Shown one piece after another: positions 1 to 10,825 of a stretch of 19,194 nucleotides of DNA. Both the position numbers and the translations under genes were made by a program. Every line of letters begins with the position of its first letter. The first letter of the stretch is position 1. The notes beneath the pieces were generated by a model. The model had not been told where the DNA came from, did not search any database, and saw only the letters and a program-made list of their open reading frames with translations. This DNA comes from JBKHXU01 sp046565865 (lineage in GTDB: Bacteria; Pseudomonadota; Gammaproteobacteria; Acidiferrobacterales; Sulfurifustaceae), in contig JBKHXU010000199.1 in NCBI GenBank assembly GCA_046565865.1, positions 1 to 19,194 of the forward strand, given 5' to 3'.

Positions 1-517
1 GGCCGAGGCCGGCATGGGTCGTCTGGTGTACGGCTTCGTACGTCAACGTGCCCGAGCGCGAGACGATGCCGATCGCGCCCGGTTTGTGTATCGCCCCCGG
101 CATGATGCCGATCTTGCATTCGCCCGGCGTGATGATGCCAGGGCAATTCGGGCCGATGAGTACCGACTTCGGAAAATCGCGCAGCGCCGCCTTCACCCGC
201 AGCATGTCGCGCACCGGGATGCCTTCGGTGATACAGACAATCACTTTGATACCCGCATCGGCGGCTTCGAGGATGGAATCGGCGGCGAACGCCGCCGGCA
301 CGTAGATCATCGTCGCCTCGGCGCCGGTTGTTTTCACCGCATCGCGCACGGTGTCGAACACCGGCAGCCCGAGGTGCGTCTGCCCACCCTTACCCGGCGT
401 GACGCCGCCGACCATGCGTGTGCCGTAGGCGATCGCCTGCTCGGAGTGAAACGTGCCTTGCTTGCCGGTGAACCCCTGGCAGATCACCTTCGTATTCTTA
501 TTTACCAGCACGCTCAT
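1..517 (-). CDS. sucD: Succinyl-CoA synthetase (ADP-forming) alpha subunit, 5' part only
   Basis: The alpha subunit of the TCA-cycle enzyme that makes ATP/GTP from succinyl-CoA; it binds CoA and carries the phosphohistidine. About 172 N-terminal residues are present of a usual ~290, because the gene runs off the left edge of the window; the active-site His lies in the missing part. The translation starts MSVLVNKNTKVICQGFTG, and the CoA-binding GFTGKQGTFHSEQ stretch and the later GPNCPGIITPGECKIGIMPG stretch are hallmarks of SucD. The ATG at 517 lies 4 bases after the sucC stop, so the two subunits form one operon and are probably translationally coupled. No strong Shine-Dalgarno sequence precedes it. 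Confidence 0.96.
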   Translation of the reverse strand, partial: MSVLVNKNTKVICQGFTGKQGTFHSEQAIAYGTRMVGGVTPGKGGQTHLGLPVFDTVRDAVKTTGAEATMIYVPAAFAADSILEAADAGIKVIVCITEGIPVRDMLRVKAALRDFPKSVLIGPNCPGIITPGECKIGIMPGAIHKPGAIGIVSRSGTLTYEAVHQTTHAGLG

Positions 518-521
518 CGCT

Positions 522-1688
522 TCAACCCGCCTTCGCCGCCGCGACCACTTGCTTGGCCGCATCGGTCAGCCCCGCGGCGCTCGCGATCTTGAGCCCGCTG
601 GCATCGAGCAGCGCGCGCCCCTGCTCGGCGTTCGTGCCTTCGAGACGCACCACCACCGGAATGCGGATACCGACGTCACGCACCGCGCGAATGATGCCCT
701 CGGCGATGAGATCGCAGCGCACGATGCCGCCGAAGATGTTCACTAAAATCGCCTTCACCGCGCTGTCTGCGAGGATCAGCTTGAACGCCTCCGCCACGCG
801 TTCCGCAGTCGTGCCGCCGCCGACGTCGAGAAAATTCGCCGGCTCGCCGCCGTGCAGCTTGATCAAATCCATCGTCGCCATCGCCAGTCCGGCGCCATTC
901 ACCATGCAGCCGATGTTGCCGCTCAACGCGACATAGTTGAGATCGTGCTCCTGCGCCTTTTGCTCACGCGCATCCTCTTGTCCCGGATCGCGCAGCGCAG
1001 CGAGCGGCTTTTGCCGAAACAGGGCGTTGTCGTCGACCTGGATCTTGCCATCGAGCGCCAGCAATGTGCCGTCGACGGTGATGACGAGAGGGTTTATCTC
1101 GATCAGGCTCAGATCGCGCGCCTTATATAAGTGATACAGGCGCGTCACGATATCGCTGAGCTGCGCCACCTGTTTGTCCTTGAGTCCGAGCGCGAACGCC
1201 AGCTCACGCGCTTGGTAGGGTTGAATGCCGGCCGCGGGATGGGCGACGACCTTGAGGATTTTTTCCGGGTGGCGCGCCGCCACCTCTTCGATATCCATGC
1301 CGCCCTCGGCCGAGGCGATGAACACGATGCGTTCCAGCGTCCGATCGAGCAGACACGCGAGGTACAACTCGCGCGCAATCGCCGACGGCTGCTCGATCAA
1401 CACGCGCTCGATCGGCTGGCCCTGCGGCCCGCTCTGGTGCGTCACCAGGCGTTTGCCGATGAGGTCGGCTGCCGCCGTTTTGAGCGCGGCCGCCCCCGTC
1501 ACCTTGCGCACGCCGCCGGCCTTGCCGCGACCCCCGGCGTGAATCTGTGCCTTCACCACCCAAGTGTCGCCGCCAAGCGTATTCGCCGCGGCGAGCGCCT
1601 CGTCGACGCTGCCGGCCGCGTGGCCCGCGGGCACGGGAATCCCATACTCCTGCAACAGTGCCTTGGCCTGGTATTCGTGTAGGTTCAT
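522..1688 (-). CDS. sucC: Succinyl-CoA synthetase (ADP-forming) beta subunit
   Basis: The beta subunit of succinyl-CoA synthetase, with an ATP-grasp nucleotide-binding N-terminal domain and a C-terminal flavodoxin-like domain that contacts the alpha subunit. The 388 residues equal the usual family length. Visible signatures are the start MNLHEYQAKALLQEYG, the ATP-grasp lysine region KAQIHAGGRGKAGGVR near residues 46-61, LIEINPLV near 195-202, and the C-terminal NFLDVGGG and ILVNIFGGI motifs. It is the first gene of sucCD, read leftwards, with a ~90-base leader that contains a hairpin. A perfect -10 box (TATAAT) on the minus strand at 1779-1784 may serve it. The family and function are secure. 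Confidence 0.98.
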   Translation of the reverse strand: MNLHEYQAKALLQEYGIPVPAGHAAGSVDEALAAANTLGGDTWVVKAQIHAGGRGKAGGVRKVTGAAALKTAAADLIGKRLVTHQSGPQGQPIERVLIEQPSAIARELYLACLLDRTLERIVFIASAEGGMDIEEVAARHPEKILKVVAHPAAGIQPYQARELAFALGLKDKQVAQLSDIVTRLYHLYKARDLSLIEINPLVITVDGTLLALDGKIQVDDNALFRQKPLAALRDPGQEDAREQKAQEHDLNYVALSGNIGCMVNGAGLAMATMDLIKLHGGEPANFLDVGGGTTAERVAEAFKLILADSAVKAILVNIFGGIVRCDLIAEGIIRAVRDVGIRIPVVVRLEGTNAEQGRALLDASGLKIASAAGLTDAAKQVVAAAKAG

Positions 1689-1716
1689 GGTTTGATTAAG
1701 TTCCGGCGCAGGAAGG

Positions 1717-1765
1717 TTCTTTTGTCCTGTCGAGGCAAGCGAGCATCTCGTTCGCTCGGGATGAC
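1717..1765. repeat. Intergenic palindromic element in the sucC leader
   Basis: Between sucC and the regulator gene lies a stretch that reads, on the minus strand, GTCATCCCGAGCGAACGAG followed by a matching downstream half. It contains a 7-bp hairpin (1738-1744 with 1750-1756, one G-T pair, 5-base loop). It resembles the GTCATCCCGAGCGAA-type intergenic repeats found in many GC-rich bacteria. It would be transcribed as part of the sucC 5' leader. Only one copy is visible here, so the repeat status rests on general resemblance. Confidence 0.35.
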
Positions 1766-1778
1766 CGCTTCGCGGCCA

Positions 1779-1784
1779 ATTATA
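1779..1784 (-). promoter_or_regulatory. Candidate sucCD promoter, -10 box
   Basis: The minus strand reads TATAAT, a perfect sigma-70 -10 hexamer, about 90 bases upstream of the sucC start. No convincing -35 hexamer lies 16-18 bases further upstream. That position is occupied by the GACCGATCGGTC palindrome, so a regulator bound there would cover the -35 region of this promoter. Confidence 0.45.
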
Positions 1785-1794
1785 CCCGCTTGGC

Positions 1795-1823
1795 TTGACC
1801 GACCGATCGGTCAGTAGTAAAAG
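1795..1823 (+). promoter_or_regulatory. Promoter and TetR-type operator of the efflux operon
   Basis: TTGACC at 1795-1800 (a good -35) is followed by a 17-base spacer and TAAAAG at 1818-1823 (a fair -10). The spacer holds the perfect 12-bp palindrome GACCGATCGGTC at 1801-1812, part of a longer TGACCGACCG/CGGTCA arrangement typical of operators for TetR-family repressors. The predicted transcription start falls at or next to the ATG at 1830, and no Shine-Dalgarno sequence is visible. The simplest reading is autorepression by the TetR protein encoded just downstream. Confidence 0.65.
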
Positions 1824-1829
1824 ATCGCG

Positions 1830-2495
1830 ATGAAATCCCTCCCCGTTCCCGTCTCACGCAACGCGCCCGATGCCGTCGGGCGCATCCTGCGCGCCGCCGA
1901 GGCGCTCTTCAGCCGCCACGGCTACGACGGCGTTTCGATGAGCGCGATCGCGCTGCAAGCCGGCGTCAGTAAGGCGAACGTGTTCCACCACTTCAGCTCC
2001 AAGAACGAGCTGTACCTTGAAGTGCTGCGATCGGCGTGTCGCGACTCCACCGAACACCTGCAACAGCTCGATACCGACACCGGCACGCTGGCGCAGCGCC
2101 TCGGCGAGTTCGCCGAGAACCAGCTGAAACACATGCTGGAACAGGGCCGGGTCACACGCTTGGTGCTGCGCGAGCTGCTGAAAGACGGCGAGCAGCAAGG
2201 GCGCGAGCTGGCGGAAAAGGTGTTCGGCGACAACTTCGCGCGCTTGGTGGGCATATTGCGCGCCGGTCAGGCGCGCGGTGAACTGCGCGCCGACGTCGAT
2301 CCGGCCATGGTGGCGACGCTGTTGATCGGCGCCAACGTGTTCTTCTTCGAGTCGCAAGAGGTGCTGCGCCACTTTCGCGACGTCGATTTCGCGCGCGCCC
2401 CGGGACGCTACTCGCGCATGTTGGTGGACATTCTGCTGCGCGGCGTCGCCGACGGCGCCAAACCCAAATCCAAGACAAACAACAATACAAAATGA
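1830..2495 (+). CDS. TetR/AcrR-family transcriptional repressor
   Basis: A 221-residue DNA-binding repressor. Residues ~16-65 form the TetR helix-turn-helix domain: ILRAAEALFSRHGYDGVSM, then IALQAGVSKANVFHHFSSK and NELYLEVL, the standard helix 2-3 and YxxFxxK-like pattern. The rest is the variable helical ligand-binding and dimerisation domain; the C-terminus is Lys/Asn-rich. It is the first gene of a four-gene operon and overlaps the adaptor gene by ATGA. A perfect palindrome lies in its own promoter, so it very likely represses the operon until a small hydrophobic molecule binds. The ligand cannot be read from sequence. The ATG at 1830 is chosen because it fits the domain start and nothing upstream is open. 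Confidence 0.92.
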   Translation: MKSLPVPVSRNAPDAVGRILRAAEALFSRHGYDGVSMSAIALQAGVSKANVFHHFSSKNELYLEVLRSACRDSTEHLQQLDTDTGTLAQRLGEFAENQLKHMLEQGRVTRLVLRELLKDGEQQGRELAEKVFGDNFARLVGILRAGQARGELRADVDPAMVATLLIGANVFFFESQEVLRHFRDVDFARAPGRYSRMLVDILLRGVADGAKPKSKTNNNTK

Positions 2496-3189
2496 CGCAA
2501 GGTCTACGCATGCGAGTACGTATGCCGCGGGCGGCATGGCTGCTGCCGTTGGCGCTGGCGCTCGGCGCCTGCGGCAATAACGCGAAGCCGCCGGCGCCGG
2601 AGCGCATTACCACCATCACCACCGCCGCCGTCAAACAGCGTGACCTGCCGGTGACGGAATCCGCGGTGGGCGCGGAGACCGCGATCGTGTCCGCGCTCGG
2701 CTACGATCCAACCCGTGTCGGCGGCACATCGCATATCCGACTTTCGTTTCCGCAACACGTCGCAACGCAGTTGCGCATCGGTCAAGCGGTAATGCTCAAC
2801 AACTTTGCCACGCCCGATAAGAAGGTCCGCGGCGAGATTCGCGAAATCCGCCCGGCGCTGGATAGCACAACGCTTAGCCGCGAGGTGATCGTTGCGGTTC
2901 GTGCTGGCCGCGATTGGCGGCCGGAGGGCAGCGTACGCGGCGAGGTCGTCCTCAGGGTACGCAAAAACGCGCTGGTCGTGCCCGAACAGGCGGTGGTGCT
3001 GCGGCCGGCGGGCTCGGTGATTTACGTCGTCGCCGACGGCACGGTACAGGAGCGACCGGTCAAGACCGGCCTGGTGCGGGACGGCGAAATCGAAATTGTA
3101 TCCGGCGCCAACGTAAATGACGTGGTCGCCGTAGACGGCGCGGCCATGTTGAGCGAGGGGGCCAAGGTGAAGGTGCGGGAACCGCGCGC

Positions 3190-3193
<4 letters not shown>
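2492..3193 (+). CDS. Shortened periplasmic adaptor (membrane fusion) lipoprotein of an RND pump
   Basis: The adaptor should link the inner-membrane pump to the outer-membrane channel. Residues 11-27 form a lipoprotein signal ending LALGAC, so Cys27 would be lipidated. The rest reads as HlyD/AcrA-family barrel and membrane-proximal domains: HIRLSFPQHVATQLRIGQAV (80-100), a GEIREIRPALDSTTLS stretch (114-129), LVVPEQAVV (161-169), then a C-terminal segment with VQERPVKTG. At 233 residues it is well below the usual ~350-400. The lipoyl domain and alpha-helical hairpin that should follow the VTESAVGAETA region (~54-64) are absent without any frameshift. ATGA overlaps join it to both neighbours. 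An alternative start at 2510 has AAGG seven bases upstream and gives a more typical signal peptide. Confidence 0.82.
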
Positions 3194-6290
<3,097 letters not shown>

Positions 6291-6294
<4 letters not shown>

Positions 6295-7607
6295 GACGAC
6301 CGCTCTGGCTCGCGCTGCTGGCGCTGTGGGGCGCGCCGGCGGCGGCGGAGGACTTGCTCGATATCTATCGCCAGGCGCAGGCGAACGACCCGACGTGGGC
6401 CGGCGCGCAGGCGAGCTACCGTGCGACGCGCGAACTGCTGCCGCAGGCGCGCGCGCTGCGCCGCCCGACGCTCGATGCCAACGCCGCGGTTTCCGAGAAT
6501 AGACAGCGCGTCAACACCCCAAACAGCGACAGCCGCTTCGACTATCGCGGCACCGGCTACTCGCTCGAACTGGTACAACCGCTGTATCGCCGCGACACCT
6601 CCGCCGCCTACGCGCAGGCGCAACATGCGGTGTCGCAGGCGGAATTCGAACTGATGACAGCGCGCGATGACCTTATCCTGCGCACTGCACGCGCCTACCT
6701 CGCCGTGCTCGCCGCGCGCGACGCGCACGAACACGCGCAGTCGGAAAAGTCCGCGGTGCAGCGCCTGCTGGCGCTGGCACGGCGCAACTTCAACGTCGGC
6801 AGCGCCACCTTGATCGACGTGCACGAGGCGCAAGCGGCGTTCGACTTGGCGGTATCGCAAGAGATCGCCGCCGCCAACGAACTCGAAGTGCGGCGCGAGG
6901 CGCTGGCGCTGCTCACCGGTAGGCCGCCCGGCAACCTCGCCGTGCTCACTGGCCGCCTCGACCTCGCGCCATCCGCCGACACCATGGACAGCCGGGTCAA
7001 TGCCGCGCTCGCCGCCAACCCGCAGCTCAAGGCGAGCGAGCGTCTTGCCGAACGCGCGGCGCAGGAAATCGACCGCCAGCGCGCGGGCGCCTATCCGCGA
7101 CTCGATGCCGTGCTCGCGCGCGAATACAGCGACAGCACCAATGTCTTCGGCACCCCGACCGAAAACACGGTCGACTATTTGAGCCTGCAGCTCAACGTGC
7201 CGCTGTATCGCGGCGGCCTGATCGATGCGCGCGTGCGCGAGGCGGTGGCGCGGCACGAGGAGGCGCGCAGCCGGCTCGAATCCACGCGTCGCAGCGTGGC
7301 GCAACAGGCGCGTGAGGCGCACCTCGCGGTGCTGAACGGCGTTGCGCAGACGCGCGCACTGGAACAGGCGCGTCTCAGCAATCAGCGCGCGCTGGAATCG
7401 ACCGTGCTCGGGCAAGAGCGCGGACTGCGCACCGGTCTCGACGTGCTGAACAATCAGCGCGTCTTGTTTCGCACGCTGCGCGAGTTGTCGACCGCCCGCT
7501 ACAATCTGCTCTTGAGCCAACTTCAGCTTGAGGCCGTCACCGGCACGCTCGACGAACAGGACCTCGAGTCGATCAATCGCTTGCTTTCGTACGCGCCCGA
7601 ACGCTAG
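6291..7607 (+). CDS. TolC-family outer-membrane channel protein
   Basis: The outer-membrane exit duct of the efflux system. The ATG at 6291 overlaps the pump stop (ATGA) and begins a clean signal peptide, MRRPLWLALLALWGAPAAA, with mature protein from about ED. The product is 438 residues, normal for TolC relatives. The two homologous OEP repeats are recognisable: LLDIYRQAQANDPTW at the start, YSLELVQPLYRR and a long Ala-rich coiled-coil segment, then LSLQLNVPLYRGG near residue 300 with a second coiled coil and RYNLLLSQLQLEAVTG near the end. A longer in-frame start 30 bases upstream is rejected because it would put extra residues before the signal peptide. It resembles the type I secretion/TolC branch. 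Confidence 0.95.
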
Positions 7608-7610
7608 CGT

Positions 7611-7629
7611 CCGTCGCTCGCGGCGACGG
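7611..7629 (+). other. Stem-loop after the efflux operon
   Basis: CCGTCGC (7611-7617) pairs perfectly with GCGACGG (7623-7629) around a 5-base loop, directly after the channel stop. There is no T-run, so it is not a classical intrinsic terminator. GTCCGTC at 7609-7615 can alternatively pair with GACGGAC at 7669-7675. It may protect the mRNA 3' end. Confidence 0.3.
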
Positions 7630-7681
7630 TCGATTCCCCTATCGCGCCCGCGGCGACGGCACACCGCGGACGGACAACCGT

Positions 7682-7687
7682 TACAAT
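7682..7687 (+). promoter_or_regulatory. Candidate -10 box for the COG3146-like gene
   Basis: TACAAT lies just six bases before the ATG at 7694 and no Shine-Dalgarno sequence is present. A transcript starting at the usual distance from this box would begin at or within a base or two of the start codon, so the message may be leaderless. The -35 region is poor. Confidence 0.45.
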
Positions 7688-7693
7688 AGCGCC

Positions 7694-8857
7694 ATGCGGA
7701 CGACTATCGTCCCCCACCTGCCAGATCTCCCCGCCGCCGCGTGGAACCGGCTTCGCGGCGCCGACAATCCGTTCTTGCGACACGAGTTCCTCGCGGCGCT
7801 CGAGGCGACCGGCTGTGTCGGCGCGGACACCGGCTGGGAACCGCGCCATGTCGTACTTCACGATGATCATGGGCAATTGCTCGGCGCCGTTCCGCTGTAT
7901 CTCAAGCACCACTCCTACGGCGAATACGTATTCGATTGGGCCTGGGCCGACGCCTACCGCCGGCATGGCAATGCGTATTACCCGAAGCTCGTCGCCGCGG
8001 TGCCGTTTACGCCGGTCACCGGCGCGCGGCTGTTGCTGGCGCCGGGCGTGGACGAGGAGTCGGTACACACGGCGCTGGAAACCGCGATACGGGAATTGGC
8101 CGATGTCGCCGACTGCTCTTCGATCCACTGGTTGTTTCCCAACGCGGCGCAAACCGACTGGCTCGAGGCGCGCGGCTGGATGCGCCGCGTCGGGTACCAA
8201 TTTCATTGGAGCAACCGCGGTTACGACAACTTCGACGATTTCCTCGCGAGCTTTACCGCCGACCGGCGCAAAAAGATCCGCCAGGAACGTCGCTACGTGC
8301 GCGAGGCCGGCGTGCGGACTCAGATCATGCCGGGCGCGGACGCGAGCGACGCCGATTGGAACCGGCTGTATGACTTTTATCGCCAAACCATCGCGCGACA
8401 TGGCGCAACGGCGTACCTCACGCGCGCATTTTTTCTGGCCTTGGGTCGCACGATGGCGGCGCACGTCGTGTTGGTGTTCGCCTATCGCGGCGACGAGTGC
8501 GTCGGTGCAAGCCTCAACCTGCGTGGCGGCGACGCGCTCTATGGGCGCTACTGGGGCGGCACACCCGGCATCAACGCGCTGCACTTCGAGGCGTGTTACT
8601 ACACGCCGATCGAGTACTGCATCGCGCACCGCCTGTCGCGCTTCGAGGCCGGCGCGCAGGGCGAGCACAAACTGGCGCGCGGATTGGTCCCGACACGAAC
8701 CTATTCCGCGCATTGGCTGCGGCACCCGCAATTCAGCCGTGCGGTCGCCGACTTCTTGGCGCGCGAACGCCGCGGGGTCGAGCTTTACATCGATGAATTG
8801 AACGAGCACGCACCGTTTCGCAATACTCACGCGCCGGCATCCGGCACAATGGCCTGA
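7694..8857 (+). CDS. COG3146-family protein (GNAT/FemAB-like putative acyltransferase)
   Basis: A 387-residue cytoplasmic protein of the conserved family COG3146 (DUF482), whose C-terminal half has a GNAT-like fold related to FemAB peptidyl transferases. Visible features are NPFLRHEFLAALEATGCVG near residues 26-44, WEPRHVVLHDDHG, the basic FTADRRKKIRQERRYVREAG stretch in mid-protein, AYRGDECVGASLNL with the GRYWGG motif, and HFEACYYTPIEYCI followed by FEAGAQGEHKLARG, which are characteristic of this family. The true substrate of the family is not established; peptidoglycan or amino-acyl transfer is only suggested by fold. It lies two bases upstream of aat, with which it forms an operon. Confidence 0.88.
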   Translation: MRTTIVPHLPDLPAAAWNRLRGADNPFLRHEFLAALEATGCVGADTGWEPRHVVLHDDHGQLLGAVPLYLKHHSYGEYVFDWAWADAYRRHGNAYYPKLVAAVPFTPVTGARLLLAPGVDEESVHTALETAIRELADVADCSSIHWLFPNAAQTDWLEARGWMRRVGYQFHWSNRGYDNFDDFLASFTADRRKKIRQERRYVREAGVRTQIMPGADASDADWNRLYDFYRQTIARHGATAYLTRAFFLALGRTMAAHVVLVFAYRGDECVGASLNLRGGDALYGRYWGGTPGINALHFEACYYTPIEYCIAHRLSRFEAGAQGEHKLARGLVPTRTYSAHWLRHPQFSRAVADFLARERRGVELYIDELNEHAPFRNTHAPASGTMA

Positions 8858-8859
8858 CG

Positions 8860-9588
8860 ATGTTCGTACTGAATCCCGACGCGACCGACTTAAGGTTCCC
8901 CCCAGTGGAACTCGCCTCACCCGAGGGGCTGCTCGCGATCGGCGGCGATCTACGCTCCGAGCGCCTGCTGGAAGCGTATCGACACGGGATCTTTCCCTGG
9001 TACAACGACGGCCAACCGATCCTGTGGTGGTCACCCGATCCGCGCGCGGTATTGTTTCCCGCGCGGCTGCACGTGTCGCGCAGTCTGCGGAAAACCTTGC
9101 GGCGCGGTGCCTACCGGGTAACGTTCGACGAACGCTTCCGCGAGGTGATGCAGGCGTGCGCTGCGCCGCGCGCCAAAAACCCCGTGGGTGGCACGTGGAT
9201 AACGGCGCAGATGCTGGAGGCGTACACGCGGCTGCATCAGCAAGGCTATGCGCACTCGGTGGAAGCTTGGGACGGCGCGACGCTGGTCGGTGGGCTGTAC
9301 GGTGTCGCCATCGGCGGCGCGTTCTTCGGCGAATCGATGTTTAGCCGTGCTACCGACGCTTCCAAGGTTGCGTTCGTCTGCAGTGTACGTCAATTGCAAC
9401 GCTGGGGTTTCACGTTGATCGACTGCCAGTTGGCGACGCCGCACCTCGCCAGCCTGGGCGCCGAGAGCGTGCGCCGGCGCGACTATCTCAACTTCTTGGC
9501 AGCGGCGCTGCGACTGCCGCATCGTCACGGCCCGTGGCGCTTCGACGACGATCTCGCCGCCGATCCGCCACCCGCGGCGCCCGGATGA
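8860..9588 (+). CDS. aat: Leucyl/phenylalanyl-tRNA-protein transferase
   Basis: It transfers Leu or Phe from aminoacyl-tRNA to proteins with N-terminal Lys or Arg, creating an N-degron for ClpS-ClpAP. The 242 residues are close to the E. coli length of 234. Family signatures are FPPVELASPEGLLAIGGDL at residues ~11-29, the GIFPWYNDGQPILWWSPDPR stretch just after, and in the C-terminal half GGAFFGESMFSR and DCQLATPHLASLGA. The ATG at 8860 follows the previous stop by two bases and there is no leader. It is followed after 35 bases by bpt, the second enzyme of the same pathway. The assignment is secure. Confidence 0.97.
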   Translation: MFVLNPDATDLRFPPVELASPEGLLAIGGDLRSERLLEAYRHGIFPWYNDGQPILWWSPDPRAVLFPARLHVSRSLRKTLRRGAYRVTFDERFREVMQACAAPRAKNPVGGTWITAQMLEAYTRLHQQGYAHSVEAWDGATLVGGLYGVAIGGAFFGESMFSRATDASKVAFVCSVRQLQRWGFTLIDCQLATPHLASLGAESVRRRDYLNFLAAALRLPHRHGPWRFDDDLAADPPPAAPG

Positions 9589-9604
9589 CCGTCTGACGAT
9601 CTGC

Positions 9605-9613
9605 TGCTATAGT
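9605..9613 (+). promoter_or_regulatory. Candidate extended -10 promoter for bpt
   Basis: TGC-TATAGT is an extended -10 element (TGn plus a 5/6 match to TATAAT) sitting ten bases before the bpt ATG at 9624. The expected start leaves only a few bases of leader, with no Shine-Dalgarno sequence. bpt may therefore be expressed separately from aat as well as by readthrough. Confidence 0.45.
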
Positions 9614-9623
9614 TTTTTCGACG

Positions 9624-10346
9624 ATGACGAGTCACCACAAAAACCCCGATATTTTCCTCTCGATGCCGCATCCGTGTAGTTATCTACCGGGCAAAACGGC
9701 TACCACCCTCTTTATCGATCCGCGTTACCCGCTCGACACCGACAAGTACTCGCGCTTCACCCGCCTCGGATTCCGGCGCAGCGGCGATCTGATTTATCGC
9801 CCGCACTGCCGCGACTGCAACGCGTGCGTGCCGGTGCGTATTCCCGTCGAGCGCTTCGCGCCGAATCGAAGCCAACGCCGTACCTGGCGCCGCAATCAAG
9901 ACGTCGGCGTGTACCCGCGGCCGAGCGCGTTCAATCAGCAGCATTTCGATTTGTATCTGCGCTATCAGTCGTCGCGTCATGCCGGCGGCGGCATGGACGA
10001 TCCGGATCCGCAGAAGTACGTGAACTTCCTCATGGGACGACAGGTGGAGACGACGTTCTACGAGATGCGCGCCGCCGGTCGTCTGCTCGGCATCGCCGTC
10101 GTCGATCGGCTACGCGATGGATTGTCGGCCGTGTACACCTTCTACGAGCCGGACGCGCAGGCGCGCAGTCTCGGCACCTTCGCCATCCTGTGGCAAGTCG
10201 AGCACGCCCGCCGCCTCGGTCTGCCGTGGGTATATCTTGGTTATTGGATCGCCGACAGTCGCAAAATGGCTTACAAGAGCGGCTTCCGCCCGCTCGAGAC
10301 GTACGTGCACGGACGCTGGAGTGATCTACCGAACCTGTCCGCCTAA
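9624..10346 (+). CDS. bpt: Aspartate/glutamate leucyltransferase (bacterial ATE-like)
   Basis: It transfers Leu from leucyl-tRNA onto proteins with N-terminal Asp or Glu, feeding them to ClpS-ClpA. It is related to eukaryotic arginyltransferase ATE1, and many databases call it arginyltransferase. The 240 residues are normal for the family. Visible hallmarks are HPCSYLPG with Cys18, the Cys-rich cluster HCRDCNACVPVR with Cys62, Cys65 and Cys68, RYQSSRH, and the C-terminal YTFYEP, LGTFAILWQVEHARRLG, LGYWIADSRKMAYK and FRPLE motifs. A start at residue 14 (MPHPCSYL) is possible, but the first ATG keeps the usual short N-terminal lead. Its stop is followed directly by the hairpin repeat at 10345-10385. 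The specificity call rests on family membership. Confidence 0.95.
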   Translation: MTSHHKNPDIFLSMPHPCSYLPGKTATTLFIDPRYPLDTDKYSRFTRLGFRRSGDLIYRPHCRDCNACVPVRIPVERFAPNRSQRRTWRRNQDVGVYPRPSAFNQQHFDLYLRYQSSRHAGGGMDDPDPQKYVNFLMGRQVETTFYEMRAAGRLLGIAVVDRLRDGLSAVYTFYEPDAQARSLGTFAILWQVEHARRLGLPWVYLGYWIADSRKMAYKSGFRPLETYVHGRWSDLPNLSA

Positions 10347-10385
10347 CAGTTGATTGAAAAACGCCATCCATGGCGCTTTTCAACT
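10345..10385. repeat. Hairpin repeat, copy 1, after bpt
   Basis: Positions 10354-10367 pair with 10370-10383 in a 14-bp near-perfect inverted repeat with one mismatch (TTGAAAAACGCCAT against ATGGCGCTTTTCAA). An outer AGTTGA/TCAACT pairing is offset by a four-base TTGA duplication. It begins inside the bpt stop codon. A second copy with the same core and the same AACAGTT lead lies at 14291-14342. As a hairpin at a gene end it may stop transcription or protect the 3' end. Confidence 0.7.
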
Positions 10386-10488
10386 CGCTGGCCTCGCTTT
10401 ACGCTTACCCCCATCTGCGGCATCATACGCGCCCGGCCGGACCCGGCCGTGGACAATCAGTGGTTTTTTTACGAGGCAAAACGCGCGC

Positions 10489-10707
10489 GTGGCGAAAGAA
10501 GAACACATCGAGATGGAGGGAACAATCGTCGAGACCCTCCCCAATACCCTGTTCCGCGTCAAACTCGATAACGGTCATATCGTGACCGCGCATATCTCCG
10601 GCAAGATGCGCAAGCACTACATCCGTATCCTTACCGGCGATCGCGTGACCGTGCAGCTGACGCCTTACGACCTCACCAAAGGGCGCATCACCTTCCGCGC
10701 CCGCTAG
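10489..10707 (+). CDS. infA: Translation initiation factor IF-1
   Basis: IF-1 binds the ribosomal A site during initiation. The product is 72 residues, exactly the family length, and is an S1/OB-fold protein: MAKEEHIEMEGTIVETLPNT, then FRVKLDNGHIVTAHISGKMR and the ending GRITFRAR. The start is GTG at 10489, because this gives the conserved MAKEEH N-terminus. An in-frame ATG at 10354 would lie in the hairpin repeat and add 45 unconserved residues. A GAGG sequence lies about 13 bases upstream, a little far, so initiation may be modest. Next to aat and bpt this matches the conserved gammaproteobacterial order, but clpA, expected next, is 3.6 kb away. Confidence 0.97.
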   Translation: MAKEEHIEMEGTIVETLPNTLFRVKLDNGHIVTAHISGKMRKHYIRILTGDRVTVQLTPYDLTKGRITFRAR

Positions 10708-10790
10708 TCCCCGCCCGCGGTGGTCCTCAGTCGGTCGACGAAAGATCGGAGCGGCGCGGTAACTCAAGCATGCCTCGCCCTTTCCATTCC

Positions 10791-10810
10791 TTCCCCCCGC
10801 AGGCGGGGAA
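10791..10810. repeat. REP-like GC-rich palindrome
   Basis: TTCCCC at 10791-10796 pairs with GGGGAA at 10805-10810, with a further CC/GG pairing inside (loop GCA, one bulge). On the minus strand the stretch reads CATTCCCCGCCTGCGGGG, the familiar form of dispersed intergenic REP-type palindromes. It lies between the converging ends of infA and the porin gene, where it could act as a boundary or mRNA stabiliser. Only one copy is in the window. Confidence 0.45.
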
Positions 10811-10825
10811 TGATGACTCAGGAGA

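Noticed and set aside
7604..9034. Long minus-strand frame (476 codons) opposite the COG3146-like gene and aat
   Set aside because: It spans two well-supported genes and their junction, has low-complexity composition and matches no family I know.
10354..10488. N-terminal extension of IF-1 from an upstream ATG
   Set aside because: The extra 45 residues would be read from the hairpin repeat and are not part of the 72-residue family protein.
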